Of a DNA stretch of 64,000 nt, positions 47,119 through 59,100 are shown one piece after another. Numbering within the stretch: the stretch's first letter is position 1; each line of letters starts with the position of its first letter. Position numbers and translations under genes: made by a program. The stretch lies in contig ML677374.1 in NCBI GenBank assembly GCA_007922305.1, positions 13,697,511 to 13,761,510 of the forward strand, in the 5' to 3' direction. This DNA comes from Dermatemys mawii. Lineage: Eukaryota; Chordata; Testudines; Dermatemydidae. Under the pieces are notes generated by a model. That model was not told the DNA's origin. It ran no database searches and saw only the letters and a list, made by a program, of their open reading frames with translations.

Positions 47119-50100
47119 CCCACTAACTCTTTACCGTCATTCTCCCATAGAATCAAAGCAAAGTCAGTGAATTTAAAATTCTAGCAGGCACAATAAGGAA
47201 CACAAATGGCACCAATGTCCTTTGGTCTTCATATTTTGCAAATCAGATTTATATCCTTCTCAGAGGGAAATCAAAGTGATTTTAAGTCACTTAGGGAGCT
47301 GAGCACTGAGGTAGGTACAGCTGGCATTCTCTTAATGGAAGGCCCAAATTCCACAATCTATCAAAGGAAGGGCACAGTTCCCATTTTCATGCAACAATGT
47401 TGGAGTTCAGTGTATGCAAAAAGGGATCATTAGGAATGGGTTCAACCTGCAAACTCTGGATCCAGGTGTCAAAGGGCCCAAAGCTCAGGGATAGGAGGGG
47501 CGATCTGGAGTTTTGGTTTGGCCATCTCTGATAAGAAGTCATTTTCAGCATTTTTATCAGTGACTAGGGATTTTGGGTACATCGTTTTTTGAGGTTTCAG
47601 CTTGAGACATCTTAAAGAGCTGTGACTATAAGAGAACATGTCCTCAGCACCTTCTGAAAAGCAGGCTCCTTCAAGGGATGTCAAGTTTGGTACCCCAAAA
47701 TTGCAAGTCCCTGAAGTAAAGGCTGGCCCTAGGAGCCTTTTTAACTCCTTCTGGGTGACTTGCCTTTTGGTTTCTCTCTAAGCTGGCATTAGAATTACTA
47801 CCATGATTTACAACCATGACTCAACACGTGTGACAGTTTCCAGTAATACTGCAGCACATGTCAATTTCAGACTTATTTTTATCACATGGAAATTTTAGTC
47901 CAACTAACTCCTCACTTCTCATGTACCTGGGATCAATGCAGATCCGTGTAGGACTTTTCACTTACACAGGGGGATGTGTGGAGGCTACGTTTATAAAAGA
48001 ACAGTGTGGCACAGAAGCACTAATGGCTCTGACAGTAACGCCAGGCATTCAGCGTCACAAATTTTGCTGCAACCCGTAGCAAGGGAGCGGAGACTGTTTT
48101 AAAACGACAGCAGCTCTAGGAGAACATAAGTGGCATCAAACCAAACAAAGCTTGTCTCCCGTATGAAGGGCAACAACAAACAGTCAAAAGGCTCAAAGAT
48201 GAGCTGCAGGTCTCTGTGGTCTCAGCTCGGCGCTGTATTACTGGTTTGGCTCCAATCACACCCATAGCTTGCTCTCCCAAAGCACTGGTCACTATGGAGT
48301 GGAATCCAGTCACTTGGCTTTTTCCCTCTTTCCTCAGGGGATGCCACATTCTACCTGTCTAAGGGTCACTTTAGCGTATGCACACTACACTATTGTCCTC
48401 TTACTACTTAACTACCATCACTAGACTCCTGGACTTAAGGGACAATGCAGTAATTAGATATAGCCAAGGCCTGGATATGGCAAAGCATATGAGCACTGCT
48501 TAACTTTAAGCATTTTTCACTTCCATTGGCTTCGCCCAGTTAGTGGATTGTGGTCACTGACTTCACAGAAGTAGGAGCAGGCTCTGAGGATGCAATATGT
48601 GCCTCTGGTGTGACTCTCAGTGACAAGAGCCATCGAACTGCAACTGACCAAAACACATGAAGCACCTGTTTGAATGCATGGGAAAGCAGGAGTCTGTATA
48701 GTCATAAGATACATTTGTTTATTTTAAATATTTGGATAATTCATGTTATGTTAAATTAGCCAAGATATTTAAAAAACAAACAGAATTTACCGTATGTCAA
48801 TGACAGTCTCTTGTTTTTTTCCATGCATTCATTCCAGCAGCAAGCTGCATTTTCTTGGCTTTAATTTGCATCAGAATGTCAATATGATTGCTTTCTCTCT
48901 GACTGTTAATTCTTTCAAGACACCTTAGGCCCAGCCAACGCCTAAGAGAATCAATGGGAATCTTCCCATTGTCTTTAATGGGTTCTGGATTGGACCTTCG
49001 GTTCTCTCTTTTTATTTACTCTTCTTTGGATTTAGGATTGGATGTAGACAGAAACTCTTTTCTATTACACTGGAGTTTTCTATTAACGAGTTCACTGTAT
49101 ATTTTCTCTGAGTGCAGCATTGCTGGAGCCCTAGGTCTGGAGCTTTCAATGCCGTGCTTTCCCCCTTTGGAATTGCCTCCTTTGTATAAAGGATCCATGC
49201 CTAGCTAGGATAGAGGATGTGTGTTGGAGAACTCTTCAAATACCATTATTAATGCTTAAGATTCTTCCTCCTCTTTTTGTTTCTTTCCCTTCTTTCATAC
49301 CTAATACACATGCTATTTTACTAATATTAAGCCTCAACCTAACAAACATACATGCAGCTGCTTAACTTTACTACCATTCAACTGATGGAACTACTCATAA
49401 TAGTAATATTAAGCACATAGTAAATGTTTTCAGGATTGGGGCCTTAATTTGGAGCAGTGGGGTACCTTTCAAATACCCATTCTCAAGCAAACAATGCATA
49501 TTCCAAGATTTGCTTTTGGTTGTCTGTATCCCACTGGGACAGAAACTCTCTCTTGCTTTAAATACTCTTTTTACCTAGCTTCTGGTGCAAAGTGCAAGTA
49601 CAGGCAGAAGATCCAAACACGCAGAGAATGTGCAGTGATTTTCCTATCAGCTAGTACAAGTGGTGCGAATAAGTCACAGACCGATCCTTTGTCCTCATGT
49701 CATCTCATAAAGACGAGAAGGTATCACATGACAGTCACAGGGCACCACAATAACAAGGCCAAGGGGCTAGAGAAACATATAATAAGCTCAGAAGAAACAT
49801 ATCCCTCCCTGGTTACAATAGTTACTGCCTGTCCTCCAGTCAGAACTAAGATACAGATGAATCACCTTGAAGTCAGGCATTTCATCATGTGTGACTAGTG
49901 CCTTGACTGGCAGACTTCCCTTCTCCCACTCCCGCATTGTGAGACCATCCCCATCGTAACCTTTCCTTATAAACACCCTGCCAGATAGGGACTCAGTGAT
50001 AAGGACACTGAAAGACAGAAATGAAGTGCTCTTTCCTAACTTCACATAGCAGGTCAGTTCCAGAGCCAGGATAGACCCATCATGTCCCAATTACCACTCT

Positions 50101-53100
50101 CCTGGCTTAACCACACAGCACCCTTCCTCCCTTATGGCTCCCATTGACTTCCACTGAATGCAGGATGACTTCAGCTGAAGTCCTAGGCCAGGCTATATTC
50201 TAATCTCACATTGGTTCTGTCTTTGCCTCTCTTCTGTGACTGTTCAGCCCTTCCGTAGAGGCAACACAAGCACTAAGCACATGAAGCGCCTCCATGTTAG
50301 CTACTCCTGGCTGCCAGCATGCACCTTCATCTAGTCCAACTACCCATGCAGAGTGGGGTCCTTACAAGTGCCCTCACTTCCATGAGCAGGGAGAGAACAG
50401 GCTCCTTTACCCAGTGAAGACAATGCCTCCTCCCCGCTCGTGGGCCCACCCAGTCATGTGATAGGATTACTCAGAAAAACAATAAAAGATATGGATAAAA
50501 GATTAAAAAATAAAAAATAATCTGATGGCTTTAAAACCAAGAAGCCCATGTAAATTATACTACAGGGCAAAATTCAGGTTAGCCCTATGAGGACTACTAG
50601 GGACAAAACAACATCAACTGAATAGCCCAAACCCATACGTTGGCATGCTGAGAAGGATGCAGAGCCTCCATGGACTGCAGTTTGTTCTCTAAGACCAGCA
50701 CTTTTTCTTGCAGTCTTTGGATCTCCTGTTTACTCTGGGCTTCTGTTTTCTGTAGTGTCTCATAGTCCAACATGTTCTTCTCAGCCAGAGAAATCTGCTC
50801 TTTCAAGAAAGAGATTGCTTGAGCCTGATCTTTATATTCAACGTGTAGCTTCTCCAGTTCATGCACTCTCCGTTCGGCATCTTGGCACTTGTCCTTCATG
50901 TCCTGAAGTTCTATCAGGTGCTGGCTTGTTTTGGTTTCCAGTTGCATTTTCCAGTTGTTGTTGCTTTCTTCCATTTCATCGCTGGCCTCCTGCAGCTTCA
51001 GCTTCAGACTTTCTTTCTCCTTTATGTGAACCGCAGTCTCGATATCATGCTTAGCTTTAAGGTTCTCCAGTTCAAGCTGGTGTTCCATCTTTATGCTCTC
51101 TACCACAGCCTTCAGTTCTACTAGCTCCTTGTGTTGGATGTCAGGGCCTGTGTTCAGGGTGGCTTTGAGGTCTTCCAGAGATTTCTGATGGTCAGAAGCC
51201 AAGGTGTCCAACTTAGACTTCCAGTTGTCCATCAGCCCCATGTTCTCATTGGTGGCTTGTTGAACTTTGTGTTTCAGGTCAATGATTTCCTGGGAGTATT
51301 TTTCATTGACGGCTTTCAGCTTCTCTATCTCCTGCTGGTGCTTCTTCAGGATCTTTTCGTACTTCTCCTTTAGCTGGCTGCTCTCCTTTTGGTGCTCCTT
51401 GCTGGCAGACAGCAGCTGGTCTCGCAGGCGAAGCGCCTCTGACTGCAGAGGAAGCTTGTGCTCAGAGGTCTCTGCCTGGTGAGAGTTCCTTAGGCATTGT
51501 CTCAGCTCCTCCACTTCACCGCGCCTGACACTCAGCTCTTCCTCCAGCTGAAGGATTCTAGACTTCTCTGCTACCGTAGTTAACTGAAACAATAAGAAAA
51601 GGGACACCAAGTGAGTTTTCACCTTTCCTTGCTGTCTGCTTCTCTTTAGTAGACGTGTTCCAGGGACAGTCAAATCCCAAGCACATTAGCCAGAGTTTAA
51701 AAAGAAAAACAGCATCTTCAATCTGATTACAGTTTTTGCACCAGGGTAATTTACAGTAATTTCTTGCATCAAGGTCTTTATGCTGATTTTTAATGGATGC
51801 TTCCAATTTGAACCACTGGTTTACATCAGAAACAACATGTCTCTTTGAAACAACTGCTGTAATATTAGCTACTACAAAGTTACAGGGGTTATTAAAAATG
51901 TCCTGAAATCCCATTATACTTCTGAACTGGGTTGCTTGCCAGGTGATGCCTAGAAAATGCTACTGTACACTCAGGAATATGGTAGATATTAAAATCAGGA
52001 TTGTACACATCATGAACGTTTCCTTTTATTACTCAGCTCTTCAGAGCCTCTGGCACCTTCACAATTTTATGGTATACCCTGGTGTAAAAGGAAAAGAAAT
52101 TTTACACATGGAGTCTTGTTAGAATTTATTAGCAAAGTAAAAATAAGGTAGAATGCTAGAAGATGTAAGATAATAAACTGCTGGCCATGGGTTACACTGC
52201 GTGACAGATTTTTGAGTAACTTCTTAGCTTTCTGAGTTTAATCTTTCTGGCCTGATTTGACTGCTGATCACGGTGGAGGCTGCGTGGACACCTTTGGGTA
52301 CAGAACAACAGACCTCATCAGAGGAAATGTAAAAACAAACAAACAAGCAAATCTACAACATTTACCCCTTTAGCACCAAAACATAACCCATGCGATTTAT
52401 TTGTTTAGGCTGACATTTTTCAAAGCTGCCTTAGGGGTCTGGATGTTTGACTCCCACTCATTTTTAATGGAGATTGGGTGGTCAAATCCCTTTAACAAGT
52501 TTGGAAGGCTCCAGCCTGGCCTTTTGGGTGATCACTATAGATTCACAACTGACAAGTTAATGCAAGGCTCCCTTGCAGCCCTCACACCCTGGCCGCTACT
52601 AGGCAGCTTGCTCAAAACTCCTCAACATGAGGGGCTAGAAGAACACCGACCTCTCCGAGAGGCCCCACCCACAGGGCTCACGACTGGAGATGATGATCGG
52701 CCCCACCAATTGGTCCAACCATACTATTTAAGCCAGAAAGTGGTGCAGGGAAGTTGTTCAAGCAACTGAGAGATCTCCTGACTGGCAGCTGCATTGGATC
52801 TGACTTGTGCTTAATCCCCAATTTCTGATTCCTCCTCTGACCTCTGGCTTGGTTCCTGATCCCAGCTCTGACCCCTGGCTTGGACGCTGGCTCTAACCAC
52901 TAGGTCTGACCATCCCTGCTCTGACCACATCGCAGTCTGCTTGTCTTTTTTTAAAATCAACTGCTCTCATGTCCTGGTTTTGTGAAAAACCTTCTCCTCA
53001 CCCTCTTGAACCAAGGCTCCATAAAGCTCTGACGTATTGCTCCTCTAGGCAGCCTTTCCTGCATTCGCTTCTACAGCCTAACTAACCCAAGCGACCAGCA

Positions 53101-56100
53101 TGGTGCTGTGACTTTGAAGAAGTTCCATTTCGACCCTCCACCCTTCTCTTCTATCTCAAATTGCAGCACCCACAACTGGAGGAAGGACATTTGCAACATT
53201 GATTGTCACACTGTTATTTCCTACCATAGCTCAAAGGGACCCCAGAAGCAAAATGAACGGTGCAAGGTTTAATCGTTGTTACTGGTCTGGCGCTGTTAAT
53301 CGAATGGTGAGTGGTGAAGCGCTCGTGTCAAATGGCGTCATGGGATTGAGAAGCAAACTCAAGTCTGAGAAACGAGCCACCACACAAGAAGCAAAAGGCA
53401 AAATCATATGGTGCTACTATTTCCAGAAAAGAAGTGCAAACAAAGTAAACAACAAAACGAAAACCATGGAAGCCCAAACTCAAACCAAAGAACAAAATCC
53501 AAAATGAGGCATTGTTGGCATCAATGCAGCTGACAAGCACACTGGGCTGCAGGCAGGGCATGTGGGGGTGGGATTACCCTGGAGTCCTCTAATTCTTTGA
53601 GGAGTTTTTCAGCCTGTGCCTTCTCAAACAGCAGGCTCTGCTCGAGCTCCCGTATTCGGGCATGCTCCAACTGCGTCTGAGTCTGGTCACACAAAGGGAA
53701 GAAAAAACAACCACAACAACAGGGGAGAGAGCAGAAAACAGAGAAAAAAGGCTGCAACATCATGTTCTATGTACAAGACAAGGAAAGGCAGTTCACAACG
53801 GGAGGAGAATAAAGGTCTGAACAGGCAGGAAAATTCATCCAAACAGAAATAGGTTACTAAGGGATTTTACATGGTCCTCGGGGTGGCTATTTAAGACACA
53901 GTGGACTCCTCTTATAGGGCCATTTTAGCAAAGTATCCCTATTCAAGAAGGGTGCTTAAGTCCCAATTAAGGCGATGAGACTTAAGCAGGTGCTTATGTG
54001 TTTTCCTGCATGGGGACCATAGTGACAACACTTCACAACAGAAGAAATCCACCCCAGCGCAGTGTGCGTCAGTACAAGGCCTGTGCACCATTTAAAGACC
54101 ATTCACCATAGGCCTTGTGCTCACTCTTAGCAATGTGCACAGTTGGAGGCGGCCTAATGGCAGAGTTGCACATTGCAGTGCACTGAAAATTACAGGAACT
54201 CTCATTCATCTTTTGCAATAAAGAGAGAGTTTGAACTATGATGTAGTTGACTACAGACTGTACACAGTGTAGTGACAATACCAGAAAATATACCTCACCT
54301 AAATCAATGGAAGAAATTTAAGCAGAAATCAACTGTATAATTGAGTGGTTTGCATTTGTACAGCATCTATAGCTAAGGATTTCAAAGTGATTTTCAAATT
54401 TTGAGTCTCTCAACCCCTCTCCCCCGTGCCTCAGTTTACTTGGTAAACCTCAGTAAACCCAACTGTGTAACTGAGGCCCGGAGAGTTTAAGTTATCTGCT
54501 CAAGTTCAGTGGGTGAGCCAGGATTAGAACCCAGAAGTCTTGACTCAATGTTCCGTGCCCTAACAATTAGATAACACTCCTCTGTCAGTAGCAAAACTAT
54601 TATTTAAGCACATCAATATTGGCCGCCGATATCATGTAAATTCCCTGTGAAGAAAGGGGGGAGGAGGGAATCAACATGCAAACCTTGACTTTCACATTTT
54701 TAACTTTCAAAACTATTTTCTATTGAATACATAGTTGAGCCACCAAGACCACAGCATGACAAAGACTATAAAGTTACTTAAGTTGTTCTAGCAATTTCCT
54801 GCTCGCCAATTGCCACAGAGCTCTTCTTCAGGTCTGGGAAAGGTAATCAGAGCATCACAGCTACAGACAAGGTGGAACCAACTGTTAAGTGTAAGGAATT
54901 AACACATAGTAAGAAACCATTCAAAATGAAGCAGGCGATTAGCACCTCTGGGGTCATAGGACAAAGAAGACGTAGTGGGTCACAGACTGTTATAATGAGA
55001 CACAAAACCAGTGTCTCTACTGAATTGAGATTTTTTGGCGTCTAGCAGACTTATGAATTTAAGCTCATAGGCTCATCTTTTGAAGGTGTTGTGCAGGTTT
55101 CTTTTGAGGACAAGGCCTGAGAGGTCAGCTTTGGAGTGACAGTTCACCCCCAGGTGATAGTGGTTTTATTTTGTCTTATTACTTTGCTGTGAGAGTTCAT
55201 TCGAGAGTATTAGTAATTGTCTAGTTTGCTGAGGCATTGGATTCACTGGACGAGGTTCCCCACAGGTTGTAATTGGCATGTGTAGGACCAATGGATCTTG
55301 AAAAGTGTGTTGTGGGGGCTATATTCAGGACATTTCAAGTTTTATCAGTCCTATTTGACCCCAGGTGGAGAAGACCAACAATGTCTCTTAAAAGACAACT
55401 CCAAGCATTGTCAAGCTTGCCAAAGAACCTTTGCCATGAGCCAGGTATTTATAAAGGAAAAGGAGGAAATTGGCCTTCTTGTTGAGTGGCTTTTTCCCCA
55501 ATCTCCACACAGCTCAAACATGCCCTTCCTAAGAGCTGGACCATGTTCTGATTTCACTTACAGTGCCATTAATCCTGAATTATCCCATTAACGTCAATGG
55601 CATTAGTATGAATTTACAATGGTAACAGCTAGCCTGATGTCTTTGACTGAACCTACAGCTATACGGACTCACAAAATTATCTCAACTAGCAGTTCAGCAT
55701 CTTTTTAATGGTAGTAATTTTCCTCCCACTTCTGTTCTCCAAGGTGTCAGTGATAAGACCTCCAAAGGTGGGATCTTTTACTGATCCATTTCAAAGCTAG
55801 TCCAGGAATCTCGCAAGATTCCTGACACTGTTGCTTCTGTTTCCAGTACAACTGGGACCACCACAGAACAGGTTCCCTTAGCATTCCAGTCATCCTGCTC
55901 TTAGCCAAAACCCTGGAAGATTAAAGGCATATGGAAATGAAAAACAGAGGAGAAGTTAAACAAACATTTCCAGACCTCAAATATGGGTTTTTTCAACATT
56001 ACGATGAACTCATATGTCATCTTTTACATTATACAGATCCTTTCATCCAGCCCTAATTAGACCAGACCATATTCTGAGATCCACTCAACCCCAAAATTTG

Positions 56101-59100
56101 AGGAAATTCGGATCCAAACTTTATGGCTCAGATCCAATTTTAACCCTAAGTACTACCCACACATTATGAGCTATACGAATAACTAATTTCTCACTAAACT
56201 GCATGAGGTATCTCATGAATTCCAGCAGACAATCTGCTACAGTGTCTCTTAAGGATTTTAAGGTTTCCTATTACAAGATCATCTATTATAAATAGGCTTT
56301 AGCTCTTTCTTGCATTTGCCTCCCATTTTTTAGAGGCTAAAAGCTACAGCAACATCATGCTGCCTAGAGATGGCCCTGGATCTAAGTCGCATTTTGGGAG
56401 ATGTTTTGAGCCCAAGTTCACAGCTCCTCCCTACATCTATCAGGGAATAAAAATCACAGATCCAAATATCTCCAAATTTTAGAAAATTCCAAATCTGGAT
56501 ATGAGCTTTGTGGCTTGCTCCTGTCTTTATGCCTACTAATATTTGGGCAGAGACCTCTAGACTCCACTGAAATACACTGGGTTAAGAGTTCTGGCAGGGC
56601 AAAGGATGTACAAAAGATGGGGAGGGAGCAACTGATAATGGGTTACCGGGCTTTTTACCTCTAGGGCTGTGCCTACACTGCAGCAAAAAACCTGAGGCTG
56701 GCTCGTGCTGCTGACCTGTGCTTACAGGGCTAGTGTTAAGGGGCTGTTTAACTGCAGTGTAGACATTCGGGCTTGGGCTGGAGCCCAGACTCTAGGACCC
56801 TGCAAGATGGGAAGATCCCAGAGCTTAGGTTGCAGCCCCAGCCTGAACATTTACACTGGGATTCAACAGCCCTGTGAGCCCGAGCCCCGTGGCAATGGGC
56901 CAGCCATGGGTGTCCAACTGCAGTGTAGATACACCACAGCTCAAAACGGAACAAGGATGGTAGTGACTGAAAGTTGTAACCACTGGATGGCTCTAGGGTG
57001 GCTTTACATGAACTGAGCTAGTGGGTTTCAGCACAATTCAGAGGGAACACCTGTTCACAGAACAAAAAAGCCCTCTGGCTAAAATGTTCAAAGGCCCCTA
57101 TGTGATGAAGGCGCACAAATCCTACTGACTTTCAATGGGGCTTTTGTTTAAGGAATTTAGGTGCTTTTGAAAATCTCACCCACCATTCAGTCCCTTAGGG
57201 TCTGTCTTCACTGCAGAGTTATTAACTCAGGTGATCAGAACCTCTTAGCTCAGGTGGGAGCAGCCCCATGCAAAGCCCTGCCCAAGTTACTTTGCCCTCA
57301 CTGGTACTGCACACGCCATTAGGACTTCTGGGGGCTTCGCATCCCACCGTTCTTTGTACCACTCCATGATTGTGTCCCAGTGCACTGTGGGGGAACTCAT
57401 CTGTCCTTCTGGGCACATAGGGGAATTGTGGGAAGGCAGTGGTGGATGAACAGCACTTGAGTGGTTTAGCTTGAGTCCTCACTGCAAAGAGGGTGGGTTA
57501 CCAGCCTAAGTGAATACCTCATTCGGGCTTTAGCCTATCACCCCAGCTGGGCCAGGTAGCCTGGGCTGACAGCACTAAACTTGGGTGAAGGGGTCTGATG
57601 TGTAAATGATGGGGTGGAAGGTTAGGCGCAACACCTGTGTAAGAGCCCAAGTTAACTCTGCAGCGAAGACTTTTCCAAGGGGTCATTCTCAGGAGAGACA
57701 CCAAAGACTAAATGAACCACAGTGAATGAAGCACCCTGTTGTTCCTAGAGGTGATTTCCGCCCGGCACAGATGGAGAAGCTCGACACTGATAGGGAGCAC
57801 CGCACAGGAGTATGTGCATGTAAAAGATAAAAACCACATCCTGTACAGTCAGCAAGTTCTGTTTTATTTTTCTTACTCGCAATTGCTTCACCTGTGGAAT
57901 AACCCAGCCGTACACCATGTAACAATGTCCAGGAACCAAATATCACCGAGGCACCTGGCCCTTGACAGGCTGTCATCTCGTGAAAATGAAACACACCCCT
58001 TCCAAAAGCCCTGTTCCATTGCAATTATCCCTTGGCTGCTTTTAAAGCCGGAACTGAGGGGTCCTGTAGGCACTGCTCACTGCACTAGAAAAGCTTTAGA
58101 AAACCCCTCCCCACAGTACTGATTTGCACCTTTCCGACCCCCCATTCTACTGCTCTGCCTTCTCCTCCCAATAAAAAGTAGAGATTTATTCTTAAGGGTG
58201 GTCAAAGCAATTCTGTCTCTAATGACCTGAAAAACACATCGCCCCCCAGGAGCCGCCTACTTCAAGGATTTGCTCTCTCAGGCAGGCTCTAGTCTCATAT
58301 CGATTTACTGCTGAACTACTGATTGCTGAAGCAACTCCCTCGACATGCCTGGCTGACTTAACTGGCCTAATCCTAGAGCCTAGGGAAAAGGGAAGGGGAG
58401 ATTTTGGATGCTGCTTTGCCTTTATGGAAAGGAACCTTGTCTTTCTGAAAGATCACTCTTCCTTATTCCTCCTGCAAGGGAAACTTTGCCTGACCTGGAA
58501 TCTGAGACAGGAGGTCATCTCCCAACGCTGATCGCTTTTGTACAAAGTTGGCTGCAGGGCCGTTGTGCCGAAAGACCCCTATGCCTACCCAAAAAAGGGC
58601 ACTGCAATGTCAAACCTGTCAAACCACAACTGCCTGTGCTTGTGAGAAGAGGACTCCACAGGAAAGTCCTGGAGGATGAAGGCCTAGATAAGAACATGCG
58701 GCGTTGTGCCCAGAATGGAGCTGGGACACAGTTGCTCTCCCACTGGATATGGATCATATGCCGTATTAAACCTGCTAATAATGAGAGAGAAGCCAGGCAC
58801 AGTGGTTGTACAGTGGGAGAAGGTACATAGAATGCATTAATTCACACAATTGAATTAACATGGATGTTTAACATCATGATTTAACATGACTTAGGACAAA
58901 GTCAAGTTTAAAAACCATGCACGCTGGTTGTGGTTAACCCTAAGTGGATCTCTAAGAATAACAATGACCAGCTAGCACCTTGTGGGAAATTTTTCACCAT
59001 TTGGTCTACAATATTCACTATCAATGCCTTTCTGTAATAAGTCATCAATCAGCCCTGCACAGCAATGACTAACAGATCCTGCTCACAGAACTGGGCAAAA

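Larger units (their letters stand above)
47054..50638 (-). other. CLIP2 intron, 3.6 kb
   Basis: Contains a (CA)n microsatellite beside the downstream exon (47077-47113) and a MIR-like fragment (about 50005-50130). I see no coding sequence on either strand. Confidence 0.85.

Noticed and set aside
50755..51482. Several plus-strand open frames (up to 99 codons)
   Set aside because: They are antisense shadows of the large CLIP2 coiled-coil exon, where Glu/Lys/Gln-rich codons rarely give stops on the other strand.
58408..58830. 140-codon plus-strand open frame in a CLIP2 intron
   Set aside because: No recognisable domain; single frame without splice signals. Not ruled out as a retrocopy, but unsupported.
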